DNA from: Burkholderia sp. GAS332
GTDB taxonomy: Bacteria; Pseudomonadota; Gammaproteobacteria; Burkholderiales; Burkholderiaceae
Length of the DNA: 64,000 bases
NCBI GenBank assembly: GCA_900142905.1
Contig: FSRV01000002.1
Location: 930,001 to 994,000 of the forward strand
Reading direction: 5' to 3'
The position numbers were made by a program, and so were the translations under genes. The notes under the pieces are model-generated. The model saw nothing but the letters and a program-made list of their open reading frames with translations, ran no database searches and was not told where the DNA came from. Shown in pieces: positions 47,223 through 56,697 of the stretch (the stretch's first letter is position 1; each line of letters begins with the position of its first letter).

Positions 47223-48929
47223 ATGGAAAAAGCGTCTGATGTCGCAGGGACCCTTGCGACGGCACTGATGAGCTATGACCTGATCTATCAGCCCAGACTG
47301 AACAAGGGAACCGCCTTTACCGAGGATGAGCGCGATCTGTTCCACTTGCATGGCCTGCTTCCGCCTCATATCGGCACGCTGGAAGACCAAGCTGAACGAC
47401 GGATCAAGGTACTACGCAGTTACGAAACCGACTTTGAACGCTACGCGTATCTTCGGGACCTGCAGGACACCAATGAGACGCTCTTCTATTCCGTGCTCGT
47501 CAACAACCTCGAAGAGCTGTTGCCCATTGTCTATACGCCGACCGTCGGTGAAGGGTGCCAGCGCTTTAGTGAAATCTGGCGTAGGCCGCGCGGACTGTTT
47601 CTGAGCTACGCCAATAAACACCGGATTCGTGACATTCTTGCCGACAGCCACTTCGATCAGGTGCGCGCCATCGTTGTGACCGATGGCGAACGGATTCTTG
47701 GGCTCGGCGATCAGGGGGCCGGCGGGATGGGAATCTCGATCGGCAAACTGGCCCTGTATGTCGGATGCGCGGGAATTCATCCGGAAGAGACACTGCCCAT
47801 CCTGCTCGATGTCGGCACTAACAGTCAGGAACGGCTGAACGACCCGCTCTATATGGGATGGCGGCACGAGCGTGTGACGGGTGCCGAATACGATGACTTT
47901 GTCGATGCGTTTGTGACCGCTGTGATGGAGCGGTGGCCGGATGTGCTTCTCCAGTGGGAAGATTTTGCGGGCTACCACGCCGGGCCGTTGCTTGAACGCT
48001 ATCGCGATCGGCTCTGCACCTTCAACGACGATATTCAGAGTACCGCGTCGGTCGCGCTGGCGACGCTTCTCGCGGCCATCAACGTCACCGGCATACCGCT
48101 GACCGAGCAGCGCGTCGCCCTGCTTGGCGCCGGTTCCGCCGGCTGCGGCATCGTCTCGCTGGTGCTCCGGGCTATGATCGAGGCGGGTGCCAGTGAGGCG
48201 GAGGCGCGCAGCTGCTTCTATGCGATCGATCGCGACGGGCTTCTGGTCGACGGGATGCCGGGCATCACGACCTGGCAGAGGCCATTCGTGCAGAGCCAGG
48301 CGGCGGTTGCCAACTGGAAGACTGAGGTGCCAGGCAAGATCGGCTTATTCGATGTGGTCGCGAATGCGCACCCGACGGTGCTGATCGGTGTGTCGGGTCA
48401 ATTTGGCGCTTTCACGGAGCCGGCGATCCGTTTGATGGCCCAGCATGTTCAGCAGCCGGTCATTTTCCCGCTGTCGAATCCGACATCGCGCAGCGAGGCG
48501 ACGCTGGAGCAACTCGTCACGTGGACGGACGGGCGGGCCCTGGTTGGCACAGGCAGCCCGTTTAAGCCCGTCACCTGGAACGGTGTGGAAATAGCCAACA
48601 ACCAGACCAACAACTCATACATTTTCCCTGGCATGGGGCTCGGCATTCTGGCCGTGGGAGCGAAACGTGTAACGGACGCCATGTTCATGGTGGCGGGCAA
48701 GGCGGTCGCTGCCATGTCGCCGACGGTGACCGACCCGAAAGGAAGGCTCTTGCCGCAGGTGAGCCAGTTGCGCGAGGTGGGCATTGCGGTAGCAAAAGTG
48801 GTGGCCCGGCAGGCGCAACGGGATGGCGTGGCCACCTTTACTGACGAGTCGGGTGTCGATGCGCGTATTGCGGACTATATGTGGGCGCCGCACTATCTCC
48901 GCTACGTCAAGGACAATTCACCGGGCTGA
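47223..48929 (+). CDS. maeA: NAD-dependent malic enzyme
   Basis: Enzyme of 568 residues that decarboxylates malate to pyruvate; the length and motifs match the SfcA/MaeA or malolactic group. Visible are the tyrosine region VYTPTVGEGCQRFSEIWRRP, LGLGDQGAGGMGISIGKLAL, FNDDIQSTASVALATLLA and the NAD loop LLGAGSAGCGI. AGGAG lies 8 nt before the ATG. With the upstream AEC carrier it forms a malate uptake and decarboxylation unit. A malolactic activity cannot be excluded. Confidence 0.93.
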   Translation: MEKASDVAGTLATALMSYDLIYQPRLNKGTAFTEDERDLFHLHGLLPPHIGTLEDQAERRIKVLRSYETDFERYAYLRDLQDTNETLFYSVLVNNLEELLPIVYTPTVGEGCQRFSEIWRRPRGLFLSYANKHRIRDILADSHFDQVRAIVVTDGERILGLGDQGAGGMGISIGKLALYVGCAGIHPEETLPILLDVGTNSQERLNDPLYMGWRHERVTGAEYDDFVDAFVTAVMERWPDVLLQWEDFAGYHAGPLLERYRDRLCTFNDDIQSTASVALATLLAAINVTGIPLTEQRVALLGAGSAGCGIVSLVLRAMIEAGASEAEARSCFYAIDRDGLLVDGMPGITTWQRPFVQSQAAVANWKTEVPGKIGLFDVVANAHPTVLIGVSGQFGAFTEPAIRLMAQHVQQPVIFPLSNPTSRSEATLEQLVTWTDGRALVGTGSPFKPVTWNGVEIANNQTNNSYIFPGMGLGILAVGAKRVTDAMFMVAGKAVAAMSPTVTDPKGRLLPQVSQLREVGIAVAKVVARQAQRDGVATFTDESGVDARIADYMWAPHYLRYVKDNSPG

Positions 48930-49117
48930 TGCAAAGCGCACTATGTGTGGCCGTCGTTTTATTCAGACACGTTGCGAACCCCACCGGGTCCGTCACGTCA
49001 ATTTCAGTGATGTAGTAGAGCGGCAGGCTTAACCTGCGCGTGGAGAGTTTGGACTGCGGCCGCGCCAATGCCGATGCCCGCCAGCATTGCCAACGCAACA
49101 GCGTAGTGCGTTTTCAT
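48907..49117 (-). pseudogene. Frameshifted, truncated DUF1330-family gene
   Basis: The ATG at 49117 has AGGAGG upstream and reads MKTHYAVALAMLAGIGIGAA, the usual export-signal start of DUF1330 proteins, then HAQVKPAALLHH and a stop at about 49004. One frame over, the continuation is YYITEIDVTDPVGF, the conserved DUF1330 core start, and then unrelated sequence. So a single-base frameshift splits the reading frame, and the remaining two thirds of the domain (about 70 residues) are gone. Its 3' end runs up to the malic enzyme gene. Confidence 0.7.
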
Positions 49118-49241
49118 GACCTGTCCTCCTATCGCCTTGTCGGCATCGACACGCTGACAAACCTGTCCGACCTCGTGCCGCAGCCGGTCCACAACTACGG
49201 ACTGCTGGTCACCACATAGGCAGCGGGCTTGATGGTCAGTA

Positions 49242-49427
49242 TCATTCTTTCTGCGTTTTCGGTTGTTCAGGTTGCGGATCACGTCCGCGTTGCGTCGGTG
49301 CCCTCGTACACGCATCCGGAGGCGTCACATCGGTCACGTCGTCGCAGCAGCACGCATAGACCGGAAATCCGTAGGCATTCGTGCGGATGATTGTCGTTGG
49401 CCCGTGCAGCGGGCACACTGCGTTCAT
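49242..49427 (-). CDS. Small cysteine-rich protein, function unknown
   Basis: Protein of 61 residues with CPLH near the start and CCCDD in the middle, which could make a small zinc site. The C-terminal part is Pro/Gln/Arg-rich. AAGGAGG lies 6 nt before the ATG, a very good ribosome-binding site. No recognisable family. A remnant is possible since the neighbouring DUF1330 gene is decayed. Confidence 0.5.
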   Translation of the reverse strand: MNAVCPLHGPTTIIRTNAYGFPVYACCCDDVTDVTPPDACTRAPTQRGRDPQPEQPKTQKE

Positions 49428-49701
49428 GTTGCCTCCTTAAACGCATGATCGACCGGCTCGACCTCGTAGACGCGGCTTATCGGTTCGGGACCGCCAGGCA
49501 CCGGTTCGACTCGTTGGGCGAGCTAACCGTTGCCGGTCCGGCGCTCGAGGAGGGCGCCGGAAAAAGGATTCACAGCACTATTCTACGACTCTCTCCACGT
49601 CGTGAAGGCACGATTGATGGTTGGCGCGAATGGTGTCCGCTCACGTAGACCGCAATCAATCATTCACCGGCTTGGCGAACGCTGTTTGCCAAGCCTCGGA
49701 T

Positions 49702-50544
49702 TTACTCGAACATGTCCGGTTGCTGCGCCACCAACTGATCGTAAATCGTTTGGAAATGCAGCCAGCCGATGAACGGGCTACCCACATGCTCGCGACTGTA
49801 GCGCGCGCGTTCCGGCGTCACCAGCGTCGGGGTGATGCCTGTCGCTTCAACCAGCAACTGTTGCTGGCACACGCGTTCGAGGGCAATAAACCAGAACGCC
49901 GCTTCGTCGATGCTATGCCGGCTGGCCGTCAGCAAGCCGTGATTCTTGTGTATCGCCGCGCGCACATCCTTGAACCACCCCGCGACCGAACAGCCCGCTT
50001 CCTCTTCGACGGCGACTTGTCCCGCCTCGTCGTCGATCACGACATGGTCTTCGAAGAAGACGGCTGCGTCCTGCGAGATTGGATCGAGCTTGCGACCCGT
50101 CGATGCCCACGCGGTGCCGTACACCGTATGAGCGTGGCACATTGCCACGATATCCGGATGCGCTTCATGCACGGCGGCATGCAGGACGAACCCTGCCTGG
50201 TTAATCGCGTAGTTTCCCTCGACGACTTTGCCTTTGTGGTCCGCCAGAATGAGATTGGTCAGCTTGACCTCCGAGAAATGGACACACATCGGATTCGTCC
50301 AGTACAGCTCCGCATGTTCTGGATCGCGCACCGTCAGATGGCCTGCGAAGCCATAGTCGAAATGGTGTAATGCAAACGCCCGGCAGGCAGCGACAAGATG
50401 TTTTTGACGATACAAGCGCTCCTCGGCAAACGTCGCGAACTCAGGGATCTCCGGAAACTTCAAGCCTTCCTGCTTCGGCTGATAGAGGGAGATGCGCTTT
50501 TTCTTCGCAGGTTGGACCGCGTTGTGTTCAATGGTGTCCGACAT
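49702..50544 (-). CDS. Class II aldolase/adducin family protein
   Basis: Protein of 280 residues. The zinc-binding pattern is visible: HAAVHEAHPDIVAMCHAHT and later IHKNHGLLT. Members cleave or decarboxylate sugar phosphates or hydroxy acids, and this subgroup (long N-terminal extension, YGFAGHLTVRDPEHAELYWT) is of uncertain substrate. It lies 28 nt after an MFS transporter gene of the anion:cation symporter type, so a sugar-acid-like substrate is plausible. Confidence 0.88.
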   Translation of the reverse strand: MSDTIEHNAVQPAKKKRISLYQPKQEGLKFPEIPEFATFAEERLYRQKHLVAACRAFALHHFDYGFAGHLTVRDPEHAELYWTNPMCVHFSEVKLTNLILADHKGKVVEGNYAINQAGFVLHAAVHEAHPDIVAMCHAHTVYGTAWASTGRKLDPISQDAAVFFEDHVVIDDEAGQVAVEEEAGCSVAGWFKDVRAAIHKNHGLLTASRHSIDEAAFWFIALERVCQQQLLVEATGITPTLVTPERARYSREHVGSPFIGWLHFQTIYDQLVAQQPDMFE

Positions 50545-50572
50545 GATTTCTCCTTTGCGAGTCAGTTGAGCT

Positions 50573-51892
50573 TTAACGATTGAAGAGGCGTTTCGGCAAG
50601 GTCAGCGCAAGCAATCCGCCGACCGCGAGACACCCGGCGAGCGTGTACACGCCGAGGTCGGTTGAATGGGTTTTGTCGACGATCCAGCCGATCGCATAGG
50701 GGCTGACGAAGCCGGCCAGATTGCCCACGGAATTGACAACGGCGACGCCCGTGGCGGCAGCCGCGCCAGTGAGTACAGCCGTAGGCAGGCACCAGAACTG
50801 TGACAAGGTGACCATGACGCCGACTGTTGCGACGGTGAGCGCCGCCATCGAGAGCGCGATGCTCGTATGGCCGGTGGAGACGCTGACCAGCCAGCCAACG
50901 GTGCCGATCAGACCCGGTACGGTCACGTGCCAGCGGCGCTCCCGTCGTTTGTCGGAACTGCGTCCGACCACGACCATCGCGATTGCCGCCGCCGCATACG
51001 GCAAAGTGGTGAGTAGACCGATAAGCAGCGGCTCAGTGACACCTGATCCTTTGATCAGCGTCGGCAGCCAGAAGCCAACGCCGTAGAGTCCCATGATGAA
51101 GAAAAAATAGATGCCGCTGAGCAGCCAGACAATCGGCTTCGTAAATCCGTCGCGCAGCGAGTGCGACTGAGCCTGGTTGCTGTCAGCCGCAATGTTCCTC
51201 ACGAGCATCGCCTTTTCCGATGCCGAGAGCCATTTGGCACGCTCGATTCCGTTGTCCAGATAAGCGATCACGGCGATGCCCATGGCGAGGGACGGCAGCG
51301 CCTCCAGGAGGAACAACCATTGCCAACCGGCCAGTCCATGGGCACCGGACAAGGCATGCAAAATCCAGCCTGACAGCGGACCGCCAATGACGCCGGACAT
51401 CGGAATGCCGGTCATGAACAGGGCCGTGATCTTGCCGCGGCGCTCGGACGGGAACCAGTACGTCAGATAGAGGATGACGCCGGGGAACAGTCCCGCTTCC
51501 GCGAGCCCGAGCGCGAACCTCATGACATAAAACATCGTGGGCGTTTTGACGAACATCATCGCGCCCGATATCAATCCCCACGTGATCATCACCCGCGCAA
51601 TCCAAAGGCGCGCACCTACCTTATGAAGAATGATGTTGCTGGGCACTTCAAACAGGAAGTAGCCAATGAAAAAGACACCCGCCCCGAGACCGTAAACCGT
51701 TTCGCTGAAACCCAGATCGGACAGCATCTGAAGCTTGGCGAAGCCCACGTTGACACGGTCGAGGTAAGCCGCGACGTAACAGAGAAACAGAAACGGGATC
51801 AAGCGCCATGCGACCTTGGCATAGACAGCAGATTCGTTCAGCGCAGCGAACTCGAATGAACGCTGAGGCAGCGGTGTGGATGCTTGAGACAT
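50573..51892 (-). CDS. MFS transporter, anion:cation symporter (ACS/GudP-like) family
   Basis: Membrane transporter of 439 residues with 12 helices. The ACS-type N-terminus (LIPFLFLCYVAAYLDRVNVGFAKL) and GLAEAGLFPGVILYLTYWFP, followed by the loop PSERRGKITALFMT, are characteristic. Family members carry glucarate, galactonate, tartrate or phthalate. The ATG at 51892 was chosen by family fit; the frame is open to 51946. First gene of the operon with the aldolase; divergent from a LysR regulator. Confidence 0.88.
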   Translation of the reverse strand: MSQASTPLPQRSFEFAALNESAVYAKVAWRLIPFLFLCYVAAYLDRVNVGFAKLQMLSDLGFSETVYGLGAGVFFIGYFLFEVPSNIILHKVGARLWIARVMITWGLISGAMMFVKTPTMFYVMRFALGLAEAGLFPGVILYLTYWFPSERRGKITALFMTGIPMSGVIGGPLSGWILHALSGAHGLAGWQWLFLLEALPSLAMGIAVIAYLDNGIERAKWLSASEKAMLVRNIAADSNQAQSHSLRDGFTKPIVWLLSGIYFFFIMGLYGVGFWLPTLIKGSGVTEPLLIGLLTTLPYAAAAIAMVVVGRSSDKRRERRWHVTVPGLIGTVGWLVSVSTGHTSIALSMAALTVATVGVMVTLSQFWCLPTAVLTGAAAATGVAVVNSVGNLAGFVSPYAIGWIVDKTHSTDLGVYTLAGCLAVGGLLALTLPKRLFNR

Positions 51893-52047
51893 CGTCTCCT
51901 CCTGATGACCGGCCGTCCTGCCAGGCCGTTGTGGGGGGGCCGTCATCTTTGTGTGCCGGCTTGTTAGAAGCGATGATGGGCGGGCAGGGAAAAGTTGACA
52001 AACGACGAGTTTTCACGAAAAGATGAATCTATTTCACTCGAAAACTT

Positions 52048-52947
52048 ATGCGCAAGCTGCCATCACTTCAGTCGTTGCGGGCGTTCGAGGCCGCTGCCCG
52101 GCTGCAAAGTTTTTTGCTAGCCGCCGAAGAGTTGCATCTGACGCCCTCTGCGATAAGCCATCAGGTGCGCAGCCTGGAGGAGTATTTCGATACCCGGTTG
52201 TTTACCCGCAGCAACCGCCGGGTCGAGTTGACCGATTCGGGGAGGCGGTTGCTGGCGACGCTTTCGCCGGCATTCGACATGATCGAAGAGGCGTGCAGGG
52301 ATCTTTCACCGAAGACCGCCGCCGAGTCGCTTTCGGTTCACTGCACGCCCAGCTTTGCATCCAAATGGCTGGGCCCGCGTCTGCCGGCCTTCATGCGGGA
52401 GTATCCAGGCTTGACTATCCGGATGTCGTCGAGCGCTGAACCGGTCAATATGCTGAAGGAGGGGGAACTGGACGTCGCGATAGCGTACGGGTCGGTGCGA
52501 GCCCAGGCGGGCGTCGTCGTGGAGGCGCTTGGCGCAGAGAGGATCGCGCCTCTGGCGTCACCGAGGCTTGTAGGCGATAGGTTCCAGCGGGAGGACATCG
52601 CCAAGCTCACGCTGATCGAATCGAAGCTCAATCCGGTGCGTTGGCGCGATTGGTTTAGAGAGAACAGCCTGAAGATGCCGGATAGGCCGCAACCGTCGTT
52701 CGACCGTGCGGCCTTGGTGCTTGCTGCAGCGGTTGATGGACTCGGCGTGGCGCTGGAAAGTGTGCGTTTTGCCGAGCGGGAACTCGCGAGCGGCGAACTC
52801 GTTATCGTGGGGGAAGGGTTATACAGGCCTATCGAACGAGAGACCCACTTCTTCTGTTATCGCGCGGCTGACCGTTCGTCGCGAAAGATACAACAGTTCC
52901 ACGACTGGCTTGTGCGTGAATCTCGCAGGCTATCCGGCGATGAGTAG
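52048..52947 (+). CDS. LysR-family regulator (GcvA-like)
   Basis: Regulator of 299 residues. The N-terminus (LPSLQSLRAFEAAARLQSFL, then LTPSAISHQVRSLEEYFDTR) marks the GcvA subgroup, followed by an effector-binding domain. It is divergent from the MFS/aldolase operon with a 155-nt gap, so it likely regulates it in response to the transported compound. Confidence 0.9.
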   Translation: MRKLPSLQSLRAFEAAARLQSFLLAAEELHLTPSAISHQVRSLEEYFDTRLFTRSNRRVELTDSGRRLLATLSPAFDMIEEACRDLSPKTAAESLSVHCTPSFASKWLGPRLPAFMREYPGLTIRMSSSAEPVNMLKEGELDVAIAYGSVRAQAGVVVEALGAERIAPLASPRLVGDRFQREDIAKLTLIESKLNPVRWRDWFRENSLKMPDRPQPSFDRAALVLAAAVDGLGVALESVRFAERELASGELVIVGEGLYRPIERETHFFCYRAADRSSRKIQQFHDWLVRESRRLSGDE

Positions 52948-53369
52948 TGCGGAAGTTCAGGGCTGTCGGTAGCCGGTGAACTGTAATCGACGGATCTTCT
53001 CCGAACAGCCAGCCCCTTGGAACGATCGACATCGATTCGATATTTGTCGTTGGTTGATGGTGATCCAAAGGCCGAAGTAGGCCGCGTGCCGCCGATCGAC
53101 GACAGGCGGTGACCGGCCACAAGCTGCCGTTCACATATGTCGTCGGTCGGACGTTCAAACGTCGGCTCCGCCCCGGAACCGTCCATCCGACCGTCAAGAC
53201 GAGCGCTCCTTCATCGGCCTGAGGCGACGCTCATAAAACAGCTTTGCCCAATCTTTTCGACCAACATGTCTGCACATGAGTAGGTTCATCAGCTGGGTGG
53301 TTTGGGGCTGCAGTAATGCGTGGATTGGGCCGTTGGTTACTCAATCACCTAGACGAACGTTAGCGCCGT
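52948..53369. other. Intergenic region, no gene seen
   Basis: About 420 nt between the LysR gene and the accessory block. Frames here are short and without recognisable products. Composition shifts to more AT-rich towards 53260. Confidence 0.5.
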
Positions 53370-55280
53370 CTATTGCATCTTTCCTGACAACACGAGTGCT
53401 TTACTGGTTGGCTGCTGCAATCTCAGAGCCACCTTTTCGTCGCCTATACTCAATTTCGGCAGAGAAATAACCTGGGAGCCGGCAATGGTCGGTGTCGCAA
53501 TGGAGAACCCATTGGGTATGTCCGCAGCGTAACCAAGAATGTCAATCACCTGATCTGCGAACCCGGCAATTGGACATTTCAGCGCGATGTGTTGAAGGTC
53601 GCTAGATAATAGGCTAAATAGACTGGGGGAAAATTCAAAACTCACATCGCCACCTTCGATGTCGTAGTACAGATAGGTTTCGTCACCGTCCTGCTTGATG
53701 GTGATTGGCGAAGATACGTTCCACCGAGGAGCATTCAGGTTAGCGGTCAAATTGTTTGCAGCGGTGGCCGGCAGATAGCACAGCGCGCGGCCGACGATTC
53801 TGCGCGGATCGAACCCAAAAGACGCGCTCACCTTCGTCGTGCCAGAGGCCGTCATGGCAATGTTGGTACTGCTGAAATCATCGCTCACTTCTAGGTGCGA
53901 GAGGCACAATTGCGCATTGGCGCTACCGGACACTTGCGCGGAAACATTTCCTACCTCTCCAGCGATCACGGTATTGAAGGATTGTTTTATAGCTTGACAA
54001 CCAGCGAGCGCCACCCCTTGTGTAGCCAGACATGTTGTCTTTTTCGCCCCAGCTGCTGCCAGACAGGCAGCGTACTCCGAAGCTATCCGGGCGTTTACGG
54101 CGTCCTTCCCGGCCTGGCAAACTTTCTTTGAGATGAAATTTCCCCCACAACTTTTAGTGTCCGGGTTATTGGAACAGTGAATGTCGCAATTGGTTGGATC
54201 CTGTCTACAATTGGCGGTGGATGGGGCGATGCTTATCATTTTAGAATACGGAGGCACCTTGAGAGAAGGCGCTGAAAACGCGGCACACGGCGTAGCTTCG
54301 TCGACTGCACTACCAAGCGCACCGGCTACCAGACTCTTATTTACTGCAACCAGTTCACCGGTTGCTGGAGTCGAAACGTCGAAGTTTGACGCCAGTAATT
54401 CATTTACATGATTGTCGATATCCTTGAATGTTGTCAGAGATCCCGGCTGTGCTGGAGAGGGGACGTCAGATTTCGGTAAGACCTGGATTAGAACTGTGAT
54501 CTGGCCTGATGAGATTCTCCATGCCACGCCGGTCATCTCGTACGGAATACCGATGGGTTTCGCGCTCACGGTCCCGTTGACAATTTGGCCATTGATCTTG
54601 AATGAGAATGAACTGCTCAGGTCTATGGGCTTTGTCACGACCTCCGGAATGGAAATCGTGGAGACCTTGTTCCGAGCGATAGCACCAGAGATGTTCCCCT
54701 TGAAATCATTCAGGATGTCTACGAGCGGTTGAACGATGTTGTCGACTTTATACTCACCCAATAGCTTGATGTCAGTGAGGCTCAGGCTAGAGATCGCTGG
54801 CAACAGCTGAAGATCCATTGCGGGCACGTTGGCCAGATTGATTGTATTGACATCGGGATTCTTGAGTCCTGCGAGAATTACCATTGAGCCAGAGACGTCT
54901 GGCTTAAATGTGGTGATGAACTGCTGCAATGTCTTATTGTCTCCAGCGTCACTCTCAACAAACCGATGATGAAAGGCTAGAGTAATCTTCAAAAGCTGCT
55001 GATCTCCAACGATACTTAAGCCAGTGACCCCGAATTTGGTCGAGAGATCAACTTTCTGCAGAACTGTGTTCACATCTGCGAGCTGAATTTCCGCAGCGAC
55101 AGTGGGTGCAGTCACAGCAGAAAAAGCCGTAGCCGTCGAATTAATGGCGGCCATTCGTTGCTGATCTTCATCGACAGGTGGGAATTTTGAATTAATTGCT
55201 TGCCTCAAATCAGAACAGCCGCACAGCAAGAGAATCGCGGCGGCCGTGGCGAGTGTCCATGCTTTCAAAGAGTTTCTCAC
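53370..55280 (-). CDS. Large lipoprotein of unknown function
   Basis: Protein of 636 residues. Lipobox LLLCGC with Cys22 acceptor, followed by Ser, so outer-membrane sorting is expected. The first 340 residues are beta-rich without known motifs. A cysteine-rich section at about 350-440 (CRQDPTNCDIHCSNNPDTKS, then YAACLAAAGAKKTTCLATQG) suggests several disulfides. I recognise no family. It sits alone on the minus strand at the edge of the AT-richer block and faces away from the other exported proteins. Codon use is less GC-biased than the housekeeping genes. Confidence 0.75.
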   Translation of the reverse strand: MRNSLKAWTLATAAAILLLCGCSDLRQAINSKFPPVDEDQQRMAAINSTATAFSAVTAPTVAAEIQLADVNTVLQKVDLSTKFGVTGLSIVGDQQLLKITLAFHHRFVESDAGDNKTLQQFITTFKPDVSGSMVILAGLKNPDVNTINLANVPAMDLQLLPAISSLSLTDIKLLGEYKVDNIVQPLVDILNDFKGNISGAIARNKVSTISIPEVVTKPIDLSSSFSFKINGQIVNGTVSAKPIGIPYEMTGVAWRISSGQITVLIQVLPKSDVPSPAQPGSLTTFKDIDNHVNELLASNFDVSTPATGELVAVNKSLVAGALGSAVDEATPCAAFSAPSLKVPPYSKMISIAPSTANCRQDPTNCDIHCSNNPDTKSCGGNFISKKVCQAGKDAVNARIASEYAACLAAAGAKKTTCLATQGVALAGCQAIKQSFNTVIAGEVGNVSAQVSGSANAQLCLSHLEVSDDFSSTNIAMTASGTTKVSASFGFDPRRIVGRALCYLPATAANNLTANLNAPRWNVSSPITIKQDGDETYLYYDIEGGDVSFEFSPSLFSLLSSDLQHIALKCPIAGFADQVIDILGYAADIPNGFSIATPTIAGSQVISLPKLSIGDEKVALRLQQPTSKALVLSGKMQ

Positions 55281-55580
55281 TTTGCAACCTCGCGATTAAA
55301 AGTTGTTTGAAAGCGTATTGCGAGCTATTGCATAGCGACCGTCACAAGAATCTTCCGAATCGATCGTTACGATGAAGCGGACCCGGAATTCGTGTCGCGC
55401 TCTATTCGGAGATGAGTAACACGTAATTGACAGCGTGCCCTTCTAACTCTACATGGCGCTGCATCGTTTCGCAGACGTTTAGATAGAACCTAATGGCGCC
55501 CATGGAATTCTCCTTGTAGGTGAATAATGTAAGATGGGGTCGTCATCAGTGTTGTATTCAACAAATCTTTTCTTCATTCT
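55281..55580. other. Intergenic region, no gene seen
   Basis: About 300 nt of AT-richer sequence between the lipoprotein gene and a two-gene minus-strand unit. It should hold the promoter of the lipoprotein gene. Nothing else is visible. Confidence 0.5.
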
Positions 55581-55871
55581 TCACTTGCTGTACTTGATCG
55601 CGCCACCGCAATGCGGGCATGCAAACGAGGTCACGCCGGTGCTCCCACTAGGAGACTTTGGATATAGATGCATGGTCTTTATCCAGTCGTTCGGGATCTG
55701 CACAAAAAGTAATTCTTCAGACGGGATGGCAGGAACCTTATGGTCAGTCAAAAGTGTACGGCCGTCTGATACGAGCACGCGAATTGATGTTTTTGGGTTC
55801 CCGTGGTTGGAGAGAAAGCCCAATACGGCTTCTTCGATTACCTGAGCTAGACTTCCAGTGTTGTCGGTCAT
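55581..55871 (-). CDS. Small protein with C-terminal CPHCGG knuckle, function unknown
   Basis: Protein of 96 residues. The only cysteines form CPHCGGAIKY near the C-terminus, half of a zinc ribbon; dimerisation could complete the site. It is probably cytoplasmic. It lies 9 nt after the upstream gene at 55881-56297 and is likely co-translated with it. No recognisable family. Confidence 0.6.
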   Translation of the reverse strand: MTDNTGSLAQVIEEAVLGFLSNHGNPKTSIRVLVSDGRTLLTDHKVPAIPSEELLFVQIPNDWIKTMHLYPKSPSGSTGVTSFACPHCGGAIKYSK

Positions 55872-55880
55872 GCATATCTC

Positions 55881-56297
55881 CTAGCTAGTAGACCACTGGT
55901 TGTAAAGATTTGCTATTCTTTTCTCGTCGTTTAGAAAATCTCGGCCTGGTTGCGTGGTAACTCCGATAGTGATGGGATTATTTATAGCCGCGATGTCCTT
56001 ATATACGGAAACGAAGACCGATCCAAAAATCTCCTTTAAAACGTTTTTTTCAACGATGTCGAGTGCGTAACACTGGGAAATCAATGCGAGAAGGTTAAGT
56101 GCTATCCGGACCTGCTCAGGATCAGGTTTCAATGAATCAATTCGACTAATCGCCAGCATTTCCTTCCAAACTGGGATTAGATCGCTGCGGCGTTTCTGTC
56201 GTGACGTGTCCTGTTGAAGTCGCCAAGCCGTCCACGCATTGGTTAGTATTCCTAGTGCCGTGATAATCGCGGCTGCAGCCTGCCAGTTGGCGTTCAT
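55881..56297 (-). CDS. Membrane-anchored small protein, function unknown
   Basis: Protein of 138 residues. One N-terminal hydrophobic helix (WQAAAAIITALGILTNAW) is followed by a soluble helical domain (WRLQQDTSRQKRRSDLIPVW, VRIALNLLALISQCYALDIV). It might anchor to the inner membrane with the domain in the cytoplasm. It resembles small anchored helical proteins found in accessory regions, but I cannot name it. AGGAA lies before the ATG. Confidence 0.65.
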   Translation of the reverse strand: MNANWQAAAAIITALGILTNAWTAWRLQQDTSRQKRRSDLIPVWKEMLAISRIDSLKPDPEQVRIALNLLALISQCYALDIVEKNVLKEIFGSVFVSVYKDIAAINNPITIGVTTQPGRDFLNDEKRIANLYNQWSTS

Positions 56298-56697
56298 TTA
56301 TTCCTCACTTATTCTCTAGCAACCCGAGTGCGGCTGGCCTAGGCATATTTCCAAAAGTACCGTAGGCGAAAAAGACTCGAAGCTCAAGGTGTTTTTTATA
56401 CCGGAAGCGGGCTGCCATCAGGGTTGACCGCGCTGTGCCTAGCTAGGCTAGTAAATGTTCCAATACTTGCAACGCAATTGCGTCGCCAAGGTTTGCACGA
56501 AGCTTACGTACTAACCGTTCTACGATGTCGACGCGGATTCAGGCGGGAAGCTTACATCATGTCATTTTTATTAAATGAATTTGTAAAAACGACACCCCTC
56601 CCATCCTTTCCTTGGCTTCCTTGAATTTGGGCAATTGCGTCATATACTTCGCTTCGTCAGCAGTCTACGAAGCAGGCAATAACAAAGAGGTGGGGCC
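56298..56697. other. Intergenic region, no gene seen
   Basis: About 400 nt, AT-richer, between divergent units. It must hold the promoters of both neighbouring genes. A frame at 56424-56624 has no ribosome-binding site or recognisable product. Confidence 0.5.

Noticed and set aside
53040..53200. Possible remnant of a small gene with repeated CGGTCGGACGTT motifs
   Set aside because: Stops in all frames and no identifiable protein; could be a dispersed degenerate element but not supportable here.
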